Shown piece by piece: positions 24,701-35,993 of a stretch of 64,000 bases of DNA (positions are counted from its first letter, which is position 1; every line of letters starts with the position of its first letter). The notes beneath the pieces were generated by a model. The model ran no database searches, had not been told where the DNA came from, and saw nothing but the letters and a program-made list of their open reading frames with translations. A program made the translations under genes and the position numbers. Source of the DNA: Pleodorina starrii (taxonomy: Eukaryota > Chlorophyta > Chlorophyceae > Chlamydomonadales > Volvocaceae); NCBI GenBank assembly GCA_030267565.1, contig BRXU01000051.1, forward strand, positions 124,001 through 188,000, written 5' to 3'.

Positions 24701-25974
24701 GCAGCGGCGGAGGTGGAGGCGGAGGCGGGAAGGCGGGAGGCGCAGGAGACATTGGAACATATGATGCCATGTCAACATGTCAACATGATGGCGGCAGACG
24801 GGCGGAGGTAACCTGGGAGGCAGCGGACTGGGCGAAAGGAGTCTTAGTCTAATATGCGAAGGGGGAGGCACGCTGGTAAGGGTAGTGCACTGTCGCGACA
24901 TCGCAGCTCTGCCTCGCGCTCGCTGCCAGTCAACAGTCAACAGTCAACAGTCAACAGAAAAGGAGTTGTGCAATGTGCCCCGGCGGGGTGCTGAGGACAG
25001 AGCCGGCACTGGAGCGCATAGGTGGGTAGCGGGTTGGGGGCAGCTGAAGGGTTACGGCCCGGGTGGGTGGGCGGGTGGGTGGGTGTGTGGGTGGGCGTGT
25101 GGGGCGCAACCCCGCCGCCGTCCGCAGCTCCGTCTGTCCCTGGGGGGTGGGTGTCCACGTATAGGCCGGAGCCCGTGAACGGGGGGGTACACTGGGTGCG
25201 GTGCCGAGGCACGCATGTGGTGGCATGTGGCCGAGGGGCCAAGCGGCCGGTATCCGGTCCATCCGCCCACGGGTAGAGCATGATTGGGCCTACGGGCCCC
25301 CGGGGCCGTGTGTCGGGCTGGTGGGCTGGTGACACGCACGCGGTTGGGCGGTTGGGCGGTTGGGCGGTTGGGCGGTTGGGGCGAGGCGCCGCATCCCAGG
25401 CTCCCTACCAGGGCTATGCCAGCTGCAGCCACAGATGGATCGAAGCGGTCGATGCGACGGGGCGCGTCACCCGGAACGCGCACGGGAACCCCCCTTTCCC
25501 CCCCTCCTGCATGTGGTTCGTGACTTGGCCGAGGATAGGGGCTTCGCACGAGCTACGCAACAAGCTCCGAACCTGCCAAACTGCCGAGGTAATCCCGCCG
25601 GCACTGCACGGCGTGCTATGCGGGGCAGAACGCGAAGCATTTGCCACTTACAGGACTCCGACGTTGGCGGGTGGGCTCAGCGGGTAGTAGTACTCCGAGC
25701 CCAAATCCCGCCGAAGTCCGCCGAAGCCCACGCGCATGTGTGGAGCGGCTGACGTGGCGATGCCACGACATGCCTCCCCCAGGCGAGGTACTACCAACCC
25801 CGGACCTCGTGTTGGGGCCTCGCTGATGCCCACGCCAGGGGTGCTGGCTGGCAGCAAGCTGCCTTCAAGCGCTGAGCCAAGCACGACCGCCGTGGGGCGT
25901 GCGACATTCCAGTTCAGCGCATGCCGCGAGGCGAGGCCCAGCAGCAGCCGGCCGCTCCTGATGCCGGTCGTCAT
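18717..25974 (-). CDS. SLP2: Mitochondrial stomatin-like protein 2 (SPFH/band 7 family)
   Basis: Eleven minus-strand exons: 25974-25652, 24655-24565, 24110-23994, 23621-23539, 22869-22824, 22426-22359, 22031-21974, 21518-21426, 20268-20089, 19510-19300, 18937-18717. All are in phase, giving 496 residues. Residues 1-80 are Arg/Ala/Ser-rich without early acidic residues, a mitochondrial presequence. The SPFH core begins around [20 protein letters not shown] (about 101-120), followed by [20 protein letters not shown], the conserved block after [19 protein letters not shown], and the coiled [18 protein letters not shown] segment. The C-terminus ends with [16 protein letters not shown] and a long Ala/Gly tail, longer and more repetitive than in plant SLP2. 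The family forms oligomers on the inner mitochondrial membrane that scaffold proteases and respiratory complexes. Introns 8 and 9 hold large G-rich satellites. Family assignment is firm. Confidence 0.95.
19041..19065 (+). repeat. Dispersed intronic repeat copy (SLP2 intron 10, antisense to the gene)
   Basis: GGTAAAGAAGACACCGCAGC on the plus strand, about 100 nt from the acceptor side of the intron. Confidence 0.75.
19528..19656. repeat. 12-bp tandem repeat (GTGGGGTAGGGA)n in SLP2 intron 9
   Basis: About ten and a half near-perfect copies of a 12-mer on the plus strand, just upstream of exon 10 (acceptor side of intron 9, 19511-20088). Runs of three to four G per half unit make it a candidate G-quadruplex former on the template strand of the gene. 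Confidence 0.95.
19963..19983 (-). repeat. Dispersed intronic repeat copy (SLP2 intron 9)
   Basis: Gene-sense AAGAAACCGCAG, about 105 nt after the splice donor at 20088. Confidence 0.65.
20271..20974. repeat. GGGTT to GGGGT pentamer satellite in SLP2 intron 8
   Basis: About 700 bp directly upstream of exon 9. It starts as GGGTT units (20271-20335), passes through mixed GGGTT/GGGGT and GGGGA variants, and becomes about 96 uninterrupted GGGGT units from 20494 to 20974. Every reading frame through it is open, which explains the very long artificial Gly/Trp/Val or Pro/Thr/His frames here. Confidence 0.98.
20978..21013. repeat. 9-bp tandem repeat (GGGGAGGCA)n
   Basis: Four copies follow directly on the end of the GGGGT satellite within SLP2 intron 8. 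Confidence 0.85.
21098..21205. repeat. 31-bp direct repeat ending in an imperfect palindrome
   Basis: Two and a half copies of a unit beginning GCATACCGTACATGAACCG occupy about 21098-21180. The array ends in an inverted repeat (21178-21205) with arms CCGTGCAT and ATGCACGG around an inner ATGATCAT palindrome. It lies in SLP2 intron 8. Confidence 0.85.
22234..22290 (-). repeat. Dispersed intronic repeat copy, long form (SLP2 intron 6)
   Basis: Gene-sense GTAAAAAAATCGCAGCGGAG then GGCGTTAGCGAACGGACCC, starting about 68 nt after the donor at 22358. Confidence 0.85.
22314..22340. repeat. (GACG)n tetranucleotide run
   Basis: GGAC/GACG tetramers lie in SLP2 intron 6, just inside the splice donor of exon 6 (minus strand) and next to a copy of the dispersed intronic repeat. 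Confidence 0.75.
24236..24322. repeat. GGTC pentamer patch with palindrome in SLP2 intron 2
   Basis: Two related blocks of GGGTC/GGTCA units. The first contains the palindrome CGACCCATGGGTCG. It belongs to the same pentamer family as 18641-18718 and 61066-61122. Confidence 0.7.
24926..24957. repeat. 7-bp tandem repeat (CAGTCAA)n
   Basis: Four and a half copies in SLP2 intron 1. Confidence 0.9.
25151..25172 (-). repeat. GGCCTATACGTGGA core (SLP2 intron 1)
   Basis: The gene-sense strand reads CCGGCCTATACGTGGACAC, the second recurring core, here mid-intron with a changed last few bases. Confidence 0.75.
25339..25381. repeat. 9-bp tandem repeat (GGTTGGGCG)n
   Basis: Between four and five copies in SLP2 intron 1. 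Confidence 0.9.
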
Positions 25975-27909
25975 TAAGTGTTAGGCTGGAAAGCGAAAAG
26001 CTTGCGAGGCTGATTCGGGTCGGCGAGGTCTGATGGTAGGCAGCGACACGACGCGATCGAGAGCGACGGTTGGAACTGATTGGCGCGACCTCTTCCTAAT
26101 TTGACATGCTTATAAGGACAGTTGAAATACCAGGTGTTAGAGGTAAAATTTGTCAGTGGGTTGTGGACAACGAGAGGTAACGCTTGCGAGGAGCAGTGAA
26201 TTTGCGGCGATAAAACGATACGGAATATTTTAAGGCTTCATTCATCAATAAATTCAATCTAGGACGAGGTTGTGCATAGATTTGAGCGTGTCGTGTCGTA
26301 ACTCTAGAGGTTGCGATCCCGGCGACGGCAGCAATAACACCCTTGGCTCAATATCAAAGCTCTGGTGGCCTCATTTCGCAAAGTGAAACTGCACCGCAGT
26401 TCCCACCGCAATGGGTTGGGGCGTCGTTCCGTTGACATGACTCCACGTCGGCAGGGTTTGGCAGCGTCTGGGCCGGTGCAACCCCCTGCAAAACCTCGGC
26501 GCCGTAAACCCATCCGCTGTTCGTGCGGCCCGTACATGCGATCGAGAGAGCTTGGGGCCAGTAACAGCACGTTTCCGCACGTACGTAAGCTATCCCACCC
26601 AGGGGCAGGACGCAGGAGCCCTCACATCATTGCTGCAGGCACCCGAGTGGCCTCGCCCTACAAAGTGAAATGATCTTTCTAGACACAGAATGGCGCGGCT
26701 CATTTCCCGCCTGCACCACACGCCCCTGCCCGTGAATTGCCGTGCGAGGCGAGGCGCGGAAGGCAGGACTGGCAGGTTCCGGTATGGCCGTAGTGGCGTT
26801 ATAATGTGAGAAGCCCAAGTGTGACGTTGTGCCACCAAGGTAAAGCCATTGCTTAAGGAGGTGATATAGTTGGGTCGTTCTATGGTGGACCCAAAAGAAC
26901 CCCAACGTTGGCAAGTTGGGCCCGGAAACGGGCTTTGATATGGAGAGAGTTGTGCAAGCTGCTGAATTGGTATCACAGAGACGGTTGTGCATCCCACCGC
27001 CGCGTACGCGTGATGATTACAATGGCGTGTGTTGAAGCCGTTTTGCGGACATCCTACTGTGCGGCCCTCGCACAGGCTCGGGCTACGCGCTACGGCAGGG
27101 CACACCCTTCCGTTCATGGCGCCAACCATACACAAGACACGCACATGCATCCGCGCTGGAGGGCATTGCGTTACCATCCCCACCTGATCGCGCGCACGAG
27201 ATAATTAAAATTGTTATGTACGGCATAAAAGACAGACTTGTGTACAGACTTGTGTATAACGCCCAGAAAAACACGTTACTTGTGCATATGCCCCGTGAAT
27301 ACGAGGGCCTGCTATCGATCGCACGACGCCCTGCCCTCGCAGCAGCCAAAGCGGATCCCCACGTCAAACCCCTGCCGAACAACCAGACACGTCTACATCA
27401 CGCCGCAACCGACGGGAACCTATGGTTCTCACCTTATGTCTTGCCAAGCCGCGCCTTTTCAGTCGCAAAAAACGCCTATTTTTTGCTGCCTGCTCACCCA
27501 CCCCGTTCCCCGGGCCGCGACCGCTGCCGCTCGGATCGACACCGCATGTGCTACAGTGCGTCCCTAGCCAGGAGCCACTGCACGAACTGGGATAACGTGT
27601 ATGTACGTACATCGCACGCCTATGCGCTGCGCATCACCCAGCCAACGTTTAAGTTATTAACTGCCAAAGATCGCGGCAGCGATGAGTGGGGGTTACTTCT
27701 CTGAAAGCCCCCTGGTCGCGGCCACGTAACTAGCGACAACACGCCCAGTAAGAAGTGCGTGACGAGATTATGGCCTGAGCGTGAGTCGTCACTTGGCTTG
27801 TTAGTGGCATGGGGTCCCGGTCCGAACCCAGATTGAGTTGTTCATAGGGTCTTCCGAGATAGCGGCGGTCATGGTTGTTGAGCAGCGGCGACTTGTGCAG
27901 CGGAGGTGT
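25975..27909. other. Intergenic: SLP2 promoter side and 3' flank of the Cys-rich gene
   Basis: No gene recognised. 26000-26300 is noticeably AT-richer, as expected for the SLP2 promoter and 5' UTR. TTACA (TGTAA on the minus strand) near 27015 could serve the Cys-rich gene but is about 900 nt away, so this is weak. Confidence 0.45.
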
Positions 27910-29920
27910 TTAGAACTCCGACTTGCCGCACTTGGTGCATTTGCTGCAGGGGCGGGACAAACGGGCAGGCGTGTTGTCAGGCGGCGGATGGCGGCGTGCA
28001 CGGCAACAAATACAAACTGAACGGCAACAGTCGAAGACAGCATAGTACAGGATAATGTGCCTAATGGCGCCCCTCAGTTGCACATTAATGGAGATGCGTG
28101 ATGAGGAAAGCAGCGAGCTAACAACACCCAGACAGGGCCGCCGACGGATGATACGTGGCCTAATGCACAAGCGCTGACTTTGTAGCGCTACCGACCGGGG
28201 ACCGGTGGTGGGCGTGACTGGTATTTCGCTGACAAAAGAGGAGTTCCTCCCGTCCATCGGCGACGGACGGCAAGGCATTGAGAGCACCTGGATGCTTCAC
28301 TGGTACATTGCACGTCAGCACTGCCATAACTGCACCCACACCGCTCCTGAAGGACATCTTCACATGGCACCGCCATGGGGCCGACGGCATCCAGTGCCGA
28401 CCGCCGCGCAACAGGCACAACGACGGCGCCGGCCCACCTGAACTTATAGTTGTGCTTGAGGCCGTCGGTGCACAAGCCGGCCTTGGAGCTGCCCGGGGAC
28501 ACGGTCTTGCCATAGCCCTCGCCCATGCCGCACTTGCTGCGGGGTTGGGGTAGTGGCGGGACGGGAAGATGTGTGTTATCGTCGTAAGTGACTGAGTTCG
28601 AGGTTGGGTCGAACAAGTTGTAGAGAGGCTGCAGATGGCGTGAACAAGGTGCAACCCAGCTTAAAATAAACGTCGTGACCCATAACAAATGCATCAACGG
28701 CCGAGTTAGGCCACATGTGGGGATCATGTTTGGGCAGATCACATACTGCCATGATGTGGGCCAGGCTGGCGCAGCTATCCGGACTCCCGTGGATGCCACT
28801 GGGCAGCGCATGCCGCGATGTGGGTGTACTCATGTGCAGGAAGGCCAACCGCAAACTTTGTGTCTTAAGAGGTTGCGATCGCCATTCGTGTGTGAACGGC
28901 CATGTGATCCTGGGCTGGGCTGGGTCGGGTATGCTGAAGAGCGGTAGGTCAGAAATAGTACGGCACCGAAACGGCCCGTTCGTTACAGATCAAGGCCCCC
29001 GATCGAGTATGTGTATTAGAATAGCGTATGCTGCTGAAACAATTTGCCGCTGGCATAGTTTCATGTAAGGACATGTGAACACCCAAAAACGTTTCAAAAC
29101 CTCAAGGACATCGATACCAGCTAAAAATTGGGGACTCAAAAGTTATAAGAACCCCATGAAAGTATACGCCTGCTTTCCCAACCGTGCGACTGGGAGTGTC
29201 TTAGAGCAGCTCGACACGGGTATGTTCGAATACCCGAATACCTGTTAAAAACTGCCATGAAGGCAAGGAAGGCAAACATGACCATCACAGCTTAATCGGT
29301 ATAAGCAGAAATGCACCATGCATGTTCTTAATCGGACTTGTGTGTTGCCCGAGCCATGCCACTTCCGGAGCGCCACTAGTGGCGTTCCAACGCAGCTTCG
29401 AAAGCTCACCTGCACTTTCCAAACTTCCACGTGTGAGCGCCGCCCTTGGAGCACTCCCCGCTTGCAGACTCGCAAGCGTCCGAGGCCTTCGCCTTGAAGG
29501 TGGACACTTCGCCAGCCTGACGCTTAGGCACAGCCCCTCCTCCCGTCAGCGGCGCCAGACACTTGGGGCACTCGTTCTTCCCTGAGATGCAAAATCGATG
29601 CAGCACTTCATGAGCCAGCCGTTAAACGGCAACAGGCACAGACACCATCCTTACCGTATTTGTCAAGCCATCCATAGTTGCACGTTGGGCACTCCTTCCG
29701 CACCTCCTACAAAAAATAATTGAATTGGAAATGTCCGCATGGGGTTCTGCTTTAAAAGCCGACTGGGAGATTGCAGAGGTCACCCCATGCACTCACGAAA
29801 CGCCTTGTGCAAACCGAACGCCTTCGATGCTCCCGAGTACCGCAGCCGTGCAAACATACATGCTGTGACCATGATGGCCCATCCAACCAGCTACCTCCTC
29901 ACCTTGAACTGCTGGGCCAT
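27910..29920 (-). CDS. Small cysteine-rich zinc-ribbon-like protein, unknown function
   Basis: Five minus-strand exons: 29920-29903, 29706-29655, 29581-29410, 28536-28438, 27943-27910. All are in phase, giving 124 residues starting [15 protein letters not shown]. CxxC knuckles are seen as CPTC, CPKC, CSKC and CTKC, so one or two zinc-binding ribbons are likely. The protein contains an internal duplication: [19 protein letters not shown] resembles [20 protein letters not shown] at the C-terminus. Each half has a leading Cys-x-x-Gly, an aromatic/Lys stretch and a final CxKCGK. Splitting across five tiny exons, with the second repeat in exons 4-5, fits exon duplication. No targeting signal or membrane segment. 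It is divergently transcribed from FtsZ2. I do not recognise the family; the model is supported by phase and by the repeated motif. Confidence 0.85.
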
Positions 29921-31581
29921 CTTTCTTTAGAGCCGACGGGGCGAAAAAGTAGAAGGTAAAGGGCCTATAAGTATCGGTAAAAAGTTGCAAGTCTCTGGTT
30001 GGTACAAGACATCATCACTTTATATAATAATCGGGACAGAAAGTGCCGTGGAAGTTGAGTCGTATCGTACATTTACTGCCAAAGGTCAGGGCGCCTCTGC
30101 CGCCCCAAGATTTGCTTACGCATAACCTGTCATCAGGATGTGCTTTGATAATTTGTTCCTAGCCCTCTTTCAGGCACGTGTTTTTCTGGCGCCTTTGCGC
30201 CTCGGCCGTGTCCCTTCGGAACAATGGGAAGAAAGCGTTTCGCAGGCCCGTAACCCAGTTTTAACATCCAAAGCCCACGACACAAACAACCATTCAATAT
30301 AGATGCCATGCCTTCATCGGCATGCCTCATTTGCAATGCTCTGAATTGGTCGGCCGCCAACGGTTTGACCTGGTGTGACGAACAGCCACGGTTACGATCG
30401 TAAACTTGGGATACACACTGTAAACCTGTTGGCAGGCTTCAATACCCACGTTGTGGGGCACGGATGTTGGTCCATCGGCATGCTGGGAAGAGCGGCTCAA
30501 TCCCATGCGTGATTGCAAGTACCATACTGCGCCGCGCTGCGCCCACACGGCAGACGCGGAGCCATCGCAACACGCAAGGTGTATACTGCAGATGCTTTCA
30601 TGTAGTCCCGTTACGCGTGACCCTTTCCGAAATGGGTTTGTCACGGGACCTGCTGCTGTGGGGCTCCAGGTGCAGATAGCGAGGCTCGCGCCTGAGCGCT
30701 TCACGCACGGGGACTCGCCGTGCGCTCCCTACGCGCCCGGCGTCCGTTGCATGTACCACCACCAAAAGGAACCGAAGTATTAGAGATGAGTAGTCCTTAA
30801 AGATCTCGTTCCGAGAGCCCAGCGCCACCTTCACCGTCCTGACCCAGCGGTTCGACCCAGCCAGAATGTCGCCTTGGCTCAAGGCTACGATGCCATCGGG
30901 CGCTCACCAGGACGCATGGCGATTACGGCGATCACGACGCGTGGGCACGGCCGCTGGAGGGCTCTTGAGTCTGGGTCGAGCAGAAGTGGCCTAATTCCGC
31001 CGATTTCCTGACAACTGACATGTCGCCCTTCCTTGGGCCGATGGCGACCTCCTCCCTCGTTAGTGAAGCATGGAGCATGAACTGGGGGCAGTCACTCGCT
31101 CACTCTCCTTTTTACTTTCATCGTTTCTTACTTAGGGCTCTCTGGGGCAACGCAAGTCGCAACACTGAATGCTGCCAACGTTTTGCTCCCAGGCAGGCGC
31201 TTATTTGAACACATCTCGCTATCCTGTTCCGCCGATGATGCCTAAGCTGCAACATCCACCTGAGACTTTTGTGATACGAAAGCACCTGAGCGCCTCTAAA
31301 TTGCAATGATAGCTATGTATGACAATCGCTACTGTTTCGAGGCAAACCTAACACACCTAGTGAAGCCATGGTTTCGGGGCGAGCTGTCAGGGCGCGCGGA
31401 AATTTCAAATCACGGAAACGGCGATGGCGATGCCGCCAGACCTCTCAACGTTGTTTGCACTTGCGAAATAGATTGAGCGTGTTTCTGGCCTAGACAGTTC
31501 TTGAACGCTATCCCTTTTCCCCCAAGGACACGCAGTTTTTTCTTGTCCGAGGCATTGCGCCGCGACTTGCTGCCATTGAAC
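29921..31581. promoter_or_regulatory. Bidirectional promoter region between the Cys-rich gene and FtsZ2
   Basis: 1.66 kb separate the start codons of two divergent genes. No third gene seen. The sequence is of average GC with no strong low-complexity tracts, unlike the introns at 1-6, 18-25 and 51-63 kb. No TATA box could be assigned with confidence. Confidence 0.5.
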
Positions 31582-34500
31582 ATGTTTGCCTCACGTCAGC
31601 AACTGGCTCGCCTACGCTCTGCGATGCCGACTCGGGTTAAGCTGGCAGTGCGGGAACCTTGCCGCGGAAATGGTCGCACCTCTCTTCGCGTCGCCGCGAG
31701 CAGCGACCAAGCAATTATTAAGGTAGTAGCTCTTACGCCTGAACTGTTTTATGCACACGCTGGCTCTCTTGAAGGGCGCGGAGGAAAATGTCCCTGGCCT
31801 TGGCGCCCAGGTCTTCGGTGTGGGTGGCGGTGGCTCGAACGCCGTGAATAACATGGTCAACAGCGATGTGCAAGGAGTGGAATTTTGGATTGCAAACACG
31901 GACGCTCAGGTGCGGAGTAGCACGGACCCGAAGTTCTCAATGCTAGCACTGTTGCAGCGGAGCATCACCGCAAGCGGGTTGATGTCGGAGTACCTGGGCT
32001 GGCTTATTCATTACAATGTCCGATCTCAATGTGCATAGGCTCTGGCGACTTCATCGGTTGACGGTAACCACAAGGTCCAAGTGGGCTCCAAACTGACACG
32101 AGGACTTGGGGCCGGGGGAAACCCCGAGATCGGCGCGGTAGGTGTTCTGCCCTAGCGTCAGGTACATAATTCAAGCGCTTTGGCCCAGCTATGCACCAGT
32201 GGATGTATGGTGCATAAGGGAATGTACGCGCTGAGCGAGACAGTACAGCCCTACTGGGGTTACACGCTATCCCATTGACGCGAAATCCTCCCGGCTCTCC
32301 CTTTCGAATCCACAGAAAGCCGCCCACGAGAGCCGTGATGCCATTGCGGCAGCGCTTCAAAACACGGACATGGTGTTTGTGACGGTGAGATTAGTGTCGT
32401 GAGACTGCTCAACTAATTCCCTCCTGACAACAGAGCGTTTTGGCGTTTCGTTGGTTAATAAGTCCCAGACTGGCATGCCTGCATTTCGTAGTTTGGCATA
32501 GAGGATAAAGACCAGCGGCGCGCCTTAAGAGGTGCCGAAATTTATAAGCACGGCGCCTGTGAGCTCTCTTGTTGCCGATGATTTAGCATGGTTTCTGCCA
32601 AGCCCCCGGGGGCACATGCGGGGGACGCACGCTTATATGTTCACTTCCCGACGCGCGATCGTCGTAGCACCTGCAATCGCAAGCAACGGCGCTGAGGCAT
32701 GCGTCGTACGGCCCCCGTGCAGGCGGGTATGGGCGGTGGCACGGGCAGCGGTGCCGCCCCGGTCGTCGCGCAGGTTGCGCGGGAGATGGGCATCCTCACC
32801 GTGGGCATTGTGACCACGCCGTTTACCTTCGAGGGCCGGCAGCGCGCTCAACAGGTGAGGCCCATCCTGGTATGCACAGGGCCCGAGCCCCAAGGTTTAC
32901 GCAGCGTTGGTTGACGTTCGTGGTCGGGTACCGTCTGGAGCCCCCCGCCCTGTTGCGTTGCGTTCCCTTGTCCCGGGCCATTTTCTATTTACCCCCCCCC
33001 CCGCTGTTGTCATGTATTCAATGGGCATTGACATCGTGGCCCCGGCGCGCCTGTGCAGGCTCGCGTAGCTCTGGCCAACCTGCGCTCCGCAGTCGACACG
33101 CTCATCGTGATTCCTAACGACCGCCTGCTCTCAGGTGTGGTACATGGGCTTGCCTCCGTTGTGAACGTGGCGCGCATTGTGTTGCTTCCTCTCCGTTAGA
33201 GCAGCCAATCGGGAACCAGCCCACCCAATGGGAATGGAGGGCAAAATCCACATGCAAGCCTTGGGGCAGTTCGGGAGCTGCTACGGGCGTACGTCCTGTT
33301 CGTTTCACTTGAGCAACACGGGCCGTGATTGTAGCAGCCTGTGTGCAGTCCGTGCGGTCTGTCCCGTATGAAGCAACCGATTATCGTCAGCTGGGGTTGC
33401 GGCGGCCATCCGCGTTGCACCACGTCGCAAACCCACAAACCCGTCGCCCTGGGTTGTGTTCCCACAGCCATGGACACCAACGTGCCCATTCGGGACGCGT
33501 TTAAGATTGCGGATGACGTCCTGCGGCAAGGCGTGAAGGGCATCAGTGAGATCATTACGGTGAGGAGAAAGGCGTACGGCGTGTGCACTGATGCAGCTAG
33601 ATACTGGCGATTGTGTAGCTTTGGTCACAATCACCCAATCACGCCGGTTTATCCATTAATATACCGGCCGTGAATGGAGAGTCTTGTTCCTGGGGCACAC
33701 GACGCGCTGCAGCTGCCCAAAAATGTTCGTTGATTACGGCAATCCGATCCGTCCGATAAGAGGCCGTGCTCCCTCGCGTCCTAGGTCCCTGGCTTGGTGA
33801 ACGTCGACTTCGCCGATGTACGGACCATCATGGCGGGCGCGGGCTCGTCACTCATGGGCCAGGGATACGGATGTAAGTCGCTGTGGGTCATAATTCTTCG
33901 CGCTTTGCGGGTTGCGTTTGTGGTTTATACGACCGCCCCGGTGTACCGCGTGTGCCCAGGATTTTACGCCGCAATGCTCATGGTCAGCTGCCGCTTCATA
34001 CATGCACGTGCTTGTGTCTGCTACTGACGCAAACGTGCCCGCGCTCGCTTTTGCACATACGGTACAGACTGCAAGCAGTGATCACCGCAAATGTGTACAT
34101 CATTACCTGACTGACACTGGCTCCCCACGGTGTCTGTGATCCGCCCCGTTTGGCTGTGCTGACTGTCCGCAGCTGGCCCGTCGCGCGCTCATGACGCGGC
34201 CCTACGCGCCATTGCCTCGCCGCTGCTGGAGGTCGGCATTGACCGGGCCACGGGCGTTGTGTGGAACATCACCGGTCCACCCAACCTGACGCTGCACGAG
34301 GTGCGCCTGACAAGCTGTGTTGTAGTCACTGTCTGGTTGAGTAGGCTGCTGCTGGCAGCACTGGTCAAGGGCAGTAAAACGCGGGGACATGGGGTCGAAA
34401 GCTCCCAGACATTGTAGCCGGCGACAAGAAGGCTTTTGCGGGCAAGGCTGGGCCCACGACTGCTGTCAGCTCCGGCGCGGTCCAATCCATTTACGTTTTT

Positions 34501-34963
34501 GTACCGTGTGCGCGGATGCCACCATCCGGACGGCTCTAATTGAACGCATTGTGTCTTTTTTTCCACGCGGAATCCCCTACCTGGCCACAAACCCCTCGAT
34601 GTCTGCCAGGTGAACGAGGCCGCTGAGATCATCTACGACATGGTCGACCCGAACGCGAACCTCATCTTCGGTGCCGTCATTGACAACACCCTCCCCGACG
34701 ACACCGTCTCCATCACCATTATCGCCACGGGTTTTGGCCAGCTGGAGCCCGAGCTAGGGGCGCTGAATGACTCGCGTCGGTCTGTGCCCCAGCAGAGGGC
34801 GCCTGCCGCGGTGGCGGCGGTAGCAGCATCCAGCGACGCAGTTGAGGCGGTCGCCCAGTCGGAGGTGGCGCGGTCGTTGGGCGGCGGCAGCGCGGTTGAG
34901 GCGACGCCCAGTGGGGTTGAGATTCCGGCTTTCCTGCGCCGCCGGCGGCTCCAGGGGAAGTAA
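31582..34963 (+). CDS. FTSZ2: Plastid division GTPase FtsZ2
   Basis: Ten exons: 31582-31722, 31811-31909, 32039-32137, 32316-32384, 32723-32854, 33059-33134, 33468-33559, 33785-33872, 34173-34300, 34610-34963. All are GT-AG and in phase, giving 425 residues. Residues 1-47 are a Ser/Arg/Ala-rich transit peptide (candidate cleavage near LRVAA). The nucleotide-binding loop VGGGGSNAV is at 51-59 and the tubulin signature GGGTGSG at 140-146. NDRLL and the T7-loop region (DFADVRTIM) follow. The C-terminal tail holds VEIPAFLRR, the short motif that in FtsZ2, not FtsZ1, binds ARC6 at the inner envelope. The protein polymerises into the stromal Z-ring with FtsZ1 to constrict the chloroplast. The tail before the motif is Ala/Val-rich low complexity. 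No odd residues seen. Confidence 0.97.
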
Positions 34964-35429
34964 AAGGGCCTCTGGGACAGACGCGGGACTGCATTGAGCC
35001 GGAGTGAGGCGACATGAATGCTGACAGTTGGCGCGCGAAGACGTGGGTGGGGCGACGAATGGGTGACTTGCAAGTCGGTGGAGTGCCGCGGATAGTCTGG
35101 CTTTTCAGGATTTAGTCTAGGATATGCAATGTCTAGCCTACCACCCGTAGGATAGCGGTGACGAGACCGAGCTGCAGCAGTTGTTTTGACCGTAGATGAA
35201 TCACTGCGATGCAAATACCAAAGCGACGTCTTTCCGCTGATTCAGCTGCTCTCATGCGAGCTATACGACCTTATTATTTGACTCTTGTGTGAGTTTACTG
35301 CTTGACGAAAGCATGGTTCCGGGGTTGTACATATGTTGAACACTGATGCGAATAGGATTTCATTAGCGCAGAGATGTCTTGTGACAACCTGCCAATCCGT
35401 CGCCAATCCTGAAACGCGCGAGCGGAATG

Positions 35430-35434
35430 TGTAA
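35430..35434 (+). terminator. TGTAA poly(A)-like signal for FtsZ2
   Basis: TGTAA lies 467 nt past the FtsZ2 stop codon; a second TGTAA is at 35464-35468. Motif and position only. Confidence 0.45.
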
Positions 35435-35582
35435 CAGACTAGTCATAGAAGTCTTTTGCTTGTTGTAATTCCGCTTCATTCCCCGAATGCAGTCCGGATG
35501 CAAAGGATACACCAGGGGGCAATCATGGACGCCCCCAACCATATCACGTGGACAAACCGCACTTTGGCAACAGACCAATACG

Positions 35583-35587
35583 TTACA
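35583..35587 (-). terminator. TGTAA poly(A)-like signal for eIF1A (minus strand)
   Basis: TTACA on the plus strand is TGTAA on the transcribed strand, about 410 nt past the eIF1A stop. It lies about 150 nt from the FtsZ2 signal, so the two convergent 3' UTRs would nearly meet. Confidence 0.4.
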
Positions 35588-35993
35588 AGTGACATGGGGG
35601 CAGGGAAGACACCGTGGGCGCAGTTCGGGTGGCAACCCAATAATGCCACCGAAGTGAGTCAATGGTAGCAGCTGCGAGCACACGACGGCCGCGGTGCTGT
35701 CCCCTGTTTCACAGGCACACGCAACGCCCCAACATGCGCTTCGGCCAAGCTGCGGTATCCGCTGCAGCTGCCGCAACGCAGCCCGCCCGACCGGACAACT
35801 GAGCCGTTCTCCAACTCGGCGACCGCCGCATCGGTGCAGCTCCACGCATACCTCCCCCGCGCCCAAACAAGTAACACGACCGCAGCCCACAGGTGAAGCC
35901 GCTGGATGACCGGGCCACCGGCGCAACGAGTCGCCCATGACCGCTCGCCCTCCGGGAAAGCCAACGAGATGAAATGAGTGTCGAAGCCGCTGC

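Larger units (their letters stand above)
34964..35993. other. Convergent 3' region between FtsZ2 and eIF1A
   Basis: 1 kb with no gene. It should hold both 3' UTRs and their TGTAA signals. Confidence 0.6.
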
